NCBI GenBank assembly: GCA_025963815.1
Contig: JAOQAA010000647.1
Coordinates: forward strand, 1-12,264
Length of the DNA stretch: 12,264 nt
Direction: 5' to 3'
DNA from: Capsulimonas sp.
Lineage (GTDB): Bacteria; Armatimonadota; Armatimonadia; Armatimonadales; Capsulimonadaceae
Shown here one piece after another: positions 7,211 to 12,264 of this stretch. Both the position numbers and the translations under genes were made by a program. The notes beneath the pieces are model-generated. The model was given only the letters and a program-made list of their open reading frames with translations, was not told where the DNA came from and searched no databases. Every line of letters starts with the position of its first letter. The first letter of the stretch is position 1.

Positions 7211-7302
7211 ACACCTCCGAATGCCATGAATCCCGCGATAAAGATTCTGATACGTGATGCTGATTACATCTAATTTTTAGCCGAGACTTGCCGACTGCTG
7301 GG

Positions 7303-7308
7303 TATATT
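7303..7308 (+). promoter_or_regulatory. Weak candidate -10 of the divergent exported-protein gene
   Basis: TATATT lies 36 bases upstream of the ATG at 7344. No convincing -35 sits 16-18 bases before it, and the nearest TG is one base off for an extended -10. It is offered only as the best promoter-like element on this strand. Confidence 0.3.
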
Positions 7309-7343
7309 CTGTGGGAAGAAGCAATCGCGCAAAGGAGAAGGCA

Positions 7344-8078
7344 ATGAACGTGTTTCGAGTGCAGAGCAAACGCGGGCGCGGAGTGATGGCGATCGCGGCG
7401 GCCGTCATGGCGGCGGGACCGGCGACGGCCGCCACGGTAACGATGAACGGTCAGGTCGTCTCCACCGATGTTCGCAGCCTAGGCGGCGGCCAGTATATCC
7501 GATTGAGCGATGTGGCGAAAGCGCTGGGAATGGTCGTCGTGAAACGGGCCGGAGGCTACGATCTTCAAAAACCGGGCGGGGCCAATCAAGTCGGCTCGAC
7601 AACGGGCAAAGTGGGTGATTTGCTCTTCAACGGTCAATGGCGTTTCCGAGTACAGAGCGTTCAGACGCCGGATTCTTACCACGTGAAGACGCCCGGAGTG
7701 TCTGGACAGTTTCGTGGGATCGACAATATCAAGAACGATGAGGCGTCAGGCGTCGTCACCGCCGCGCCGGGTTACAAGCTTGTGGTGATCGAATGCCGTA
7801 TGGCGAACGGACAGAAAACGCCGCAGACATTCTGGCTCGCCAAAAACGGCGTGAAAAACGCCCTGACGGACACAAAGGGCGAGTCTTATGAGCCGTTCGG
7901 TTATGATTTAGAAGGAAGTCAGGCGCAAAGCAAGAGGCTGCTGCCCGGCGCGGGAACGACATTCCCGATCCTCTTCAGCGTCCCGGAAGACACGCAGCTC
8001 AAGGATCTGATCTTCACGCTGCGCAACAATGACTTTAACGAGACAGCAAAGATCACCGATGTGCGCGTGTCGCTGTAA
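7344..8078 (+). CDS. Exported protein with copper-amine-oxidase-N-like and DUF4352-like domains
   Basis: The function is unknown. The 244-residue chain starts with a Sec-type signal (basic RVQSKRGRG, then the hydrophobic VMAIAAAVMAAGPATAA), with cleavage likely near residue 28-30. Residues 31-75 (VTMNGQVVST, then GGGQYIRLSDVAKALGMVV) resemble the small copper-amine-oxidase N-terminal-like module. That module is common in secreted and envelope proteins of Firmicutes and Armatimonadota and does not imply oxidase activity. Residues 88-244 look like a DUF4352-type immunoglobulin-like fold: a strand with GYKLVVIECRMANG, a TKGESYEPFGYD segment and LLPGAGTTFPILFSVPEDT. The start ATG at 7344 has GGAG six bases upstream; a GTG at 7311 in frame lacks both site and signal logic. 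It is divergent from the phosphate operon, and a shared terminator separates it from the PHP gene. The domain calls are by eye and moderate. Confidence 0.8.
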   Translation: MNVFRVQSKRGRGVMAIAAAVMAAGPATAATVTMNGQVVSTDVRSLGGGQYIRLSDVAKALGMVVVKRAGGYDLQKPGGANQVGSTTGKVGDLLFNGQWRFRVQSVQTPDSYHVKTPGVSGQFRGIDNIKNDEASGVVTAAPGYKLVVIECRMANGQKTPQTFWLAKNGVKNALTDTKGESYEPFGYDLEGSQAQSKRLLPGAGTTFPILFSVPEDTQLKDLIFTLRNNDFNETAKITDVRVSL

Positions 8079-8092
8079 ACGCGAAGAAGCAT

Positions 8093-8128
8093 AAAAAAAG
8101 GCGTCCAGCTAATCTGTACGCCTTTTTT
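8093..8128. terminator. Bidirectional intrinsic terminator
   Basis: An 11-bp stem pairs AAAAAAGGCGT (8094-8104) with ACGCCTTTTTT (8118-8128) around a 13-base loop. It lies between two convergent genes, 15 bases after one stop and about 10 bases from the other. Each strand has a GC core followed by a run of six to seven T residues, so it can end transcription from both sides. Confidence 0.9.
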
Positions 8129-8138
8129 ATGTATGGCC

Positions 8139-9398
8139 CTACGCCGACTCTGGCTGCACATAGATTGGGTTGCTGAAGATCCAGGGCTTGACGCCGGCGC
8201 AAAACTGTCCGAAGCGATACTTATAGGTATAGACTTCGACACGGTACGAGCCGGGCTGCGCCGCCGAATGCACGAGCGTTCCCGAGAGAATCGTCCGCAC
8301 CAATTCGCCGTCCCGGAAGAGCCGGATAATGCTTCGGTTGTGCGGCGCCCGGCAGATCAGAACCTTGCCTTCTCCCGTCTCGATCTCATCGCCCATCAGG
8401 GCTGACGACACAGGCGCGTCCAGGCTTTCCGAGGCGTAGTAACGAAATCCCGAAGCGTCGCCGTAGTTGTCGTACGACATATAGCAGCGGCCGCGCCGGA
8501 TGGCGTCGTGGACGAGCGCCTTGGATTTCGCGGTGTCATCCTTCGGGCTCATCGGCGACTCTGTGATCACATGCGTACGCAACGTGCGGAAGATCTCAGC
8601 GTAGGTGGGGAACGGATAGGTCTTGCCGGCGAACTTCATGACCGCGTGGGCGTCCAGCGAAGCGATACCGACCACAGGCTGATACCGACGCTCGCCGCTT
8701 TTGGGCTGGATCTGCGAATCCCAGCACGCGATCTCCCGGGCCGGCCGAGCGGACACGAGGTGAAACGCCTTGTCCCGCTCGGGTCCGTTGTAGCGGCGCC
8801 AGATCATCGCGAGCCCCGGCAGGTTGATCTTGGTGCGCGCGATCGCGCTGAGGTTAAAGACTTCCAGCCCAGTCCCTTGGACGCGCTTGTCGAAGTCTCG
8901 CCAGTGATCTTTCAAGTCGCAGGGAAGCGCGATGAGGCTAATTCCCCCCTGCCCCATGATCTCTCGCTGGGTCTGATGCGCTTCCAGGGTCACAGGCAAA
9001 AAGGACGGCGGGACATCGAGCGCCAGCAGATGCCCGGTATCGGTCGTCACTTCCGTGCCGACCAGCACGAGGGTCTTGCCGCGCCAGCCGTCGTCGCCAT
9101 TCGTAATGGCGTCGAGGTTGGAGTGATCGCAGAGGAGCACGAAGTCCAGGCCCGCTTCGTTGGCCGCCGCCGCGACATCCTCGACCGTACCCGCGCCGTC
9201 GCTGTAAGTCGAATGGACGTGCATGGCGCCGGCGTAGTCGTAGAGCGGCGCGTCCCGCCACTGTTTGACTTTCTGGATCGCCGCCGCCTGTTCGTCGGTC
9301 GGATTCTCGGAAAATTGAAGCCGCTCCATTCCTGTCGCGAAGAGGCCCTCGCAGGAAAGGATCGAAAGGTAAAGTCGCACGCGCGACCACTTAATCAA
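8139..9398 (-). CDS. PHP-domain protein (putative metal-dependent phosphoesterase)
   Basis: The 419-residue product carries a PHP domain, a TIM-barrel-like metal-dependent hydrolase fold found in phosphoesterases and DNA polymerase C. Visible motifs, numbered from the TTG start: HVHSTYSDG (60-68), CDHSN (90-94), GTEV with E116, H123, and SLDAH with D249 and H251. The usual His-Pro of the middle motif is replaced by ALPCD (158-162), so one metal ligand may be missing or shifted. Residues 330-419 look like a beta-rich domain typical of PHP proteins that act on small substrates. The substrate is unknown. The TTG at 9398 has GGGAGA about nine bases upstream and lies about 40 bases after a good promoter. 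ATG 9329 (396 residues) is an alternative with no proper site. The gene is monocistronic, divergent from the carboxypeptidase and convergent with the exported-protein gene. Confidence 0.85.
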   Translation of the reverse strand: MIKWSRVRLYLSILSCEGLFATGMERLQFSENPTDEQAAAIQKVKQWRDAPLYDYAGAMHVHSTYSDGAGTVEDVAAAANEAGLDFVLLCDHSNLDAITNGDDGWRGKTLVLVGTEVTTDTGHLLALDVPPSFLPVTLEAHQTQREIMGQGGISLIALPCDLKDHWRDFDKRVQGTGLEVFNLSAIARTKINLPGLAMIWRRYNGPERDKAFHLVSARPAREIACWDSQIQPKSGERRYQPVVGIASLDAHAVMKFAGKTYPFPTYAEIFRTLRTHVITESPMSPKDDTAKSKALVHDAIRRGRCYMSYDNYGDASGFRYYASESLDAPVSSALMGDEIETGEGKVLICRAPHNRSIIRLFRDGELVRTILSGTLVHSAAQPGSYRVEVYTYKYRFGQFCAGVKPWIFSNPIYVQPESA

Positions 9399-9445
9399 AA
9401 GGATACGTCTCCCGTACTTGGATTGCCGCCGAGACGACAGTTATT

Positions 9446-9474
9446 ATTGTAGCACGAACCGGCGATTGCGACAA
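9446..9474 (-). promoter_or_regulatory. Sigma-70-type promoter of the PHP gene
   Basis: On the minus strand, -35 TTGTCG (9474-9469) and -10 TACAAT (9451-9446) are separated by exactly 17 bases. Transcription would begin near 9439, about 40 bases before the TTG start. This supports the longer reading of the PHP protein. Confidence 0.7.
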
Positions 9475-9500
9475 TAAAGGGTCTTTTGATAATTGAGCGC

Positions 9501-9506
9501 TATAAT
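9501..9506 (+). promoter_or_regulatory. Candidate -10 of the M32 carboxypeptidase gene
   Basis: A perfect TATAAT sits in an AT-rich patch 50 bases upstream of the ATG at 9557. No good -35 lies at the normal distance; TTGATA (9486-9491) is too close. It would give a 5' leader of about 45 bases. The divergent PHP promoter is less than 60 bases away. Confidence 0.5.
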
Positions 9507-9556
9507 AAAAAATATTCTTGGTTTAGAACGGCAGCGCCGTCGGGGAAGGATGAGCT

Positions 9557-11062
9557 ATGCAGGAATTTGAGGACTTGAAAAAGCGTCTGGGCGAAGTGAG
9601 CGCCCTGGCTTCGGCGGCGGGGATTTTGGAGTGGGACCATCAGACGCACATGCCCGCAGGCGGTGCGGCGAACCGGGCCGTACAGCTGGAAGTGCTTTCC
9701 AAAATTACCCATGAGATGTCCGTTTCATCGGAGACGGAACGGCTGCTGAAGGCGGCGGAAAAATCCGTGGAGAGCCTGGATCCGGATTCCGATGAAGCGG
9801 CGTTCGTGCGGATCGCCCGACGAGATTTCGACCATTCGGCGAAACTTCCGACGGAATTAGTCTCGGAAATCGCCCGTGTCTCGGCGCTGGCGCATGAAAG
9901 CTGGGCGGAGGCGCGCGCGGAAAGCAACTATTCGAAGTTCGCGCCCTGGCTGGAAAAGATCGTGGACCTGGAGCGACAGGTGGCGGATCATCTTGGACAT
10001 ACGGGCGAGCGCTATGACGCGCTGCTGGACCAGTATGAGCCGGGCATGAAAGCCGCTGATGTGCGCGCGATGTTCGACGCCATCAAGCCGACTTCGGTTG
10101 CGCTGGTCAAGGCCATTGTGGAGCGCGGGCCGAACGCCGTGGACGATTCCGTCATCAAGCGCGATTTCGACGAAGCAAAACAGCTGGCCTTTGGCGAGGC
10201 CGTGATCAAGGAGATCGGCTTCGACTTCGAGCGCGGACGCCAGGATCGCGCCGTGCACCCGTTCTGCTCGTCGTTCACGAGCGGCGATGTGCGCATCACC
10301 ACCCGCTTCGACCGGAATTTCCTTTCGATGGCGCTCTTCGGAACGATCCATGAGACGGGCCACGCCCTCTACGAACAGGGAGTTGCGCCGCGCTACGACG
10401 GCAATACACTCGGCGGTGGGACTTCGCTGGGTGTCCACGAGAGCCAGTCGCGTCTTTGGGAAAACCTCGTCGGCCGCAGCCGCGCCTTCTGGACACACTT
10501 CTATCCCAGCTTGCAAAGCACATTTCCCGAGTCCCTGGGCGATGTCGCCCCCGAGCGATTTTATCGGGCCGTGAACAAAGTGGAGCCGTCGCTGATCCGC
10601 GTCGAGGCCGACGAAGTCACGTACAACCTGCACATCATGCTCCGGTTTGAGATGGAGAACGACCTTCTGGAAGGCCGCCTTGAGGTCAAGGACGCCCCCG
10701 CCGCCTGGAACGCGAAGATGCAGGAATATTTTGGGCTGACGCCTCCAGACGACGCGCAGGGCATTTTGCAGGACGTTCACTGGTCCATGGCGAGCCTGGG
10801 TTACTTCCCCACCTACTCGCTCGGCAACATCATCTCCGCCCAGCTCTTCGCGCAGGCGAACACGGACCTCGGCGGCGTGTCCGCCCAGATCGAGCGCGGC
10901 GAGTTCGCGCCGCTGCTCGGCTGGCTGCGCGAGAACATCCACCAGTGGGGCCGCAAGTACACGGCGGGCGAACTGCTTCAGCGCATCACGGGCAAGTCTC
11001 TGGACACGGATCCATACTTGACGTATCTGAAAACGAAGTACGGGGATATTTACGGGCTGTAA
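9557..11062 (+). CDS. Thermostable-type metallocarboxypeptidase, family M32
   Basis: The 501-residue enzyme matches the usual M32 length of about 500 and releases C-terminal amino acids from peptides using a metal ion, probably in the cytoplasm since no signal peptide is seen. All family signatures are present: HPF (234-236), the HExxH site HETGH (265-269, metal ligands H265 and H269, catalytic E266), HESQS (294-298, third ligand E295), IRVEAD (347-352) and GILQDVHW (402-409). The chain is largely alpha-helical, as in this family. The ATG is supported by GGAAGGA six bases upstream. It is divergent from the PHP gene. No clear terminator follows; the rpsF promoter begins about 40 bases downstream, so some read-through is possible. 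Its physiological role is general peptide turnover, by inference. Confidence 0.96.
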   Translation: MQEFEDLKKRLGEVSALASAAGILEWDHQTHMPAGGAANRAVQLEVLSKITHEMSVSSETERLLKAAEKSVESLDPDSDEAAFVRIARRDFDHSAKLPTELVSEIARVSALAHESWAEARAESNYSKFAPWLEKIVDLERQVADHLGHTGERYDALLDQYEPGMKAADVRAMFDAIKPTSVALVKAIVERGPNAVDDSVIKRDFDEAKQLAFGEAVIKEIGFDFERGRQDRAVHPFCSSFTSGDVRITTRFDRNFLSMALFGTIHETGHALYEQGVAPRYDGNTLGGGTSLGVHESQSRLWENLVGRSRAFWTHFYPSLQSTFPESLGDVAPERFYRAVNKVEPSLIRVEADEVTYNLHIMLRFEMENDLLEGRLEVKDAPAAWNAKMQEYFGLTPPDDAQGILQDVHWSMASLGYFPTYSLGNIISAQLFAQANTDLGGVSAQIERGEFAPLLGWLRENIHQWGRKYTAGELLQRITGKSLDTDPYLTYLKTKYGDIYGL

Positions 11063-11100
11063 AAAACGAACAAAAGTTTGATGTCTCTGTAAAGTTCACC

Positions 11101-11129
11101 TTGTAATTCTATGCCCAGCGTGCTATAAT
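11101..11129 (+). promoter_or_regulatory. Promoter of the rpsF-ssb operon
   Basis: -35 TTGTAA (11101-11106) and a perfect -10 TATAAT (11124-11129) are spaced by 17 bases, ideal for the housekeeping sigma factor. Initiation near 11136 gives a leader of about 100 bases before rpsF. Confidence 0.85.
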
Positions 11130-11135
11130 AGCGGG

Positions 11136-11234
11136 ATTGTTGAACCGAGCCGTTTCAGGTTCTGTTCCTCTCTGCCCTACCCCGTGGCGAACGGGTGGGA
11201 CCAAAATACAAGTCCAAAGAGAGGGGGCATACCC
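11136..11234 (+). promoter_or_regulatory. Structured rpsF leader that can mask the ribosome binding site
   Basis: CCTCTCT (11167-11173) is exactly complementary to AGAGAGG (11218-11224), which is part of the ribosome binding site AGAGAGGGGG ahead of rpsF; two G-U pairs can extend this helix. Inside it lies a second hairpin, about nine pairs with a single bulged C next to CCG, capped by GGCGA (11176-11198). An earlier stem GAACC/GGTTC is also possible (11142-11162). Leaders of rpsF in many bacteria are bound by the S6:S18 dimer at a CCG-containing bulge. This one is a candidate for such autoregulation, but I cannot match it to the published consensus by eye. Confidence 0.55.
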
Positions 11235-11759
11235 ATGCCATCCATCGCCGTTAAGCGAAAATACGAAGCCATTTACATCCTTGATTCCGGCAGCACCGAA
11301 GAGCAGATCACTGCGATCACCGGGAAGTACAAGCAGATTGTCGAGACCGCCGGCGGAACCGTCGAGAATATCGACATCTGGGAAAACCGCAAGCTCGCCT
11401 ACGAAATCAAGGGACGCACCGACGGACGCTACGTTGTCATGAACTTCACCAGCGAAGCCAATGCTGAGAAGGAACTGCGCCGTATCTTCCAGATCAGCGA
11501 AGATCAAATTCGCTACATGATCGTCAAGCCGGAAGAGATCGACGAACCCGGCGCCGCCCGCCAGCCGCGCGGCGAGTCCGCCGCCAGCGCACCCGCGCCG
11601 GTCGCCGCTCCCGCTCCGGTCGCCCCCGCTGCTCCGATTGCTGAAGCCGCTCCCGTTGTGGAAGCTGCTCCGGTCGTCGAAGCCGAAGCCGTCGCCGCTC
11701 CGGTCGCTGAGACCGCCCCGGCCGCGGAAACCACGGAAGAAGCCGCTGCTGCGGCCTAA
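11235..11759 (+). CDS. rpsF: Small ribosomal subunit protein bS6
   Basis: This is the small-subunit protein that dimerises with bS18 on the platform of the 30S subunit. Residues 7-102 form the complete S6 fold: KRKYEAIYILDS, then GGTVENIDIWENRKLAYEIKGRTDGRYVVMNF and ISEDQIRYMIVKPEE. After residue 104 comes an unusual tail of about 70 residues made almost only of Ala, Pro, Val and Glu, with imperfect AAPVVEA repeats. This makes the protein 174 residues against roughly 95-135 in most bacteria. The ATG at 11235 has GGGGG about seven bases upstream. An in-frame ATG at 11184 lies inside the structured leader and is rejected. ssb follows after 66 bases, as in the conserved rpsF-ssb-rpsR-rplI order. 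Codon use and composition in the tail are GC-rich but similar to the neighbours. Confidence 0.97.
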   Translation: MPSIAVKRKYEAIYILDSGSTEEQITAITGKYKQIVETAGGTVENIDIWENRKLAYEIKGRTDGRYVVMNFTSEANAEKELRRIFQISEDQIRYMIVKPEEIDEPGAARQPRGESAASAPAPVAAPAPVAPAAPIAEAAPVVEAAPVVEAEAVAAPVAETAPAAETTEEAAAAA

Positions 11760-11825
11760 CCCGTTCATCGCCCTGTACGAGTAATTGACCCTGTGTAATG
11801 TGAACCGACAAAGGAGCTACGAGAG

Positions 11826-12264
11826 ATGGACTTGAATCGCGTTATATTGATCGGCCGGCTGGCCAGCGACCCAGAGCTGAAGTATACGCCCAGCGGCATC
11901 GCCGTCACCCAGTTTCGACTGGCTGTGAACCGGCCGATGTCGTCGGAGGCGCGACAGAACGGGCAGGAAAAGCAAGCAGATTTCATTTCCATTGTCGCCT
12001 GGCGACAATCCGCGGAATACGCGGCGAATTATTTGGGAAAAGGACGGCTTGTCGCGGTGGAAGGACGGCTCCAGGTGCGTGAATACGTCACCCAGGACGG
12101 CCAAAAGCGGCGCGACACCGAAGTGGTCGTGGATAACCTCAAGTCTCTAGATCGGCCGAAGGAAGGCGCGGAGAGCACTGGTCCGCGTTACGCCGATGAA
12201 GGCGCGCCGGACTCTTACGCCGCCGCAGCGCCAAGGCCGCAAGCCGCCGCCGCGCCTCCCGCGC
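11826..12264 (+). CDS. ssb: Single-stranded DNA-binding protein (3' end outside the window)
   Basis: The 146 visible codons give an OB-fold SSB, which coats single-stranded DNA during replication, recombination and repair. The start MDLNRVILIGRLASDPELKY is the family signature, followed by AVTQFRLAVNRP, the ADFISIVAWRQSAEYAANYL region with W59, and GRLVAVEGRLQVREY, ending near VVVDNLKSLDRP (108-111). From about residue 112 the Gly/Pro/Ala-rich disordered linker begins. The acidic C-terminal tip that recruits partners would lie beyond the window. The ATG at 11826 has AAGGAG nine bases upstream. It follows rpsF with no terminator between, so the two are co-transcribed. rpsR and rplI would be expected next if the usual order holds. 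Confidence 0.96.
   Translation, partial: MDLNRVILIGRLASDPELKYTPSGIAVTQFRLAVNRPMSSEARQNGQEKQADFISIVAWRQSAEYAANYLGKGRLVAVEGRLQVREYVTQDGQKRRDTEVVVDNLKSLDRPKEGAESTGPRYADEGAPDSYAAAAPRPQAAAAPPA

Noticed and set aside
9857..10942. A long open frame (361 codons) on the minus strand opposite the M32 carboxypeptidase
   Set aside because: The plus strand carries every M32 signature over the same bases, and the antisense translation has no recognisable motif and no ribosome binding site.
11063..11100. Possible terminator after the M32 gene
   Set aside because: A-rich stretches are present, but I find no stem followed by a T-run.
11184..11234. In-frame 17-codon N-terminal extension of rpsF
   Set aside because: Its ATG lies within the structured leader, lacks a spaced ribosome binding site, and adds residues not seen in S6.
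11547..11756. Repetitive Ala/Pro/Val/Glu coding stretch as a possible frameshift artefact
   Set aside because: The frame stays open to a normal stop, ssb follows at normal spacing, and the residue pattern is a coherent low-complexity tail.
1..12264. CRISPR arrays, insertion sequences, tRNA or phage genes
   Set aside because: No regularly spaced repeats, transposase or integrase motifs or tRNA-like cloverleaf were seen on either strand.

Overview
The window is about 60% GC and densely coded. It looks chromosomal and comes from a diderm bacterium. The best hint to lineage is the protein at 5454-7076: an N-terminal S-layer homology (SLH) domain, a coiled coil and a C-terminal beta-barrel ending in Phe. 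That architecture is typical of diderms that pin their outer membrane to the cell wall through SLH domains (Armatimonadota, Deinococcus-Thermus, Cyanobacteria, Negativicutes). With the GC content and the general style of the proteins, Armatimonadota is my guess, but this is inference. I see no insertion sequence, integrase, CRISPR array, tRNA or rRNA.

Layout, left to right. (1) 1-1361, minus strand: mutY (adenine glycosylase) followed 14 nt downstream by a MutT-like NUDIX hydrolase cut by the window edge, so two arms of the 8-oxoguanine (GO) defence form one unit. The mutY promoter appears leaderless and starts inside the T-tract of the preceding terminator. (2) 1397-7210, minus strand: a complete high-affinity phosphate uptake operon, reading SLH-porin, pstS, pstC, pstA, pstB. 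It opens with a perfectly adjacent pair of 11-bp direct repeats resembling a Pho box. It has a stable RNA hairpin between porin and pstS, an attenuator-like hairpin between pstS and pstC, and a strong intrinsic terminator after pstB. No phoU follows. (3) 7344-8078, plus strand: an exported protein with a copper-amine-oxidase-N-like and a DUF4352-like domain, divergent from the phosphate operon. (4) A bidirectional terminator, then a PHP-domain protein on the minus strand (8139-9398). (5) 9557-11062, plus strand: an M32 (Taq-type) carboxypeptidase, divergent from the PHP gene. (6) 11101 to the end, plus strand: rpsF (bS6) and ssb, the start of the widespread rpsF-ssb-rpsR-rplI operon, with a clear promoter and a structured leader able to mask the rpsF ribosome binding site.

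How the phosphate genes would work together (inference from families and order): the porin would admit phosphate through the outer membrane, PstS would capture it in the periplasm, and PstCA with PstB would pump it inward using ATP. The hairpins around pstS would let the binding protein be made in excess over the membrane complex. The most distinctive element is this SLH-tethered, OprO/P-like porin built into a pst operon under one candidate Pho box. The remaining genes are mostly familiar housekeeping functions, with some local oddities listed in the findings.
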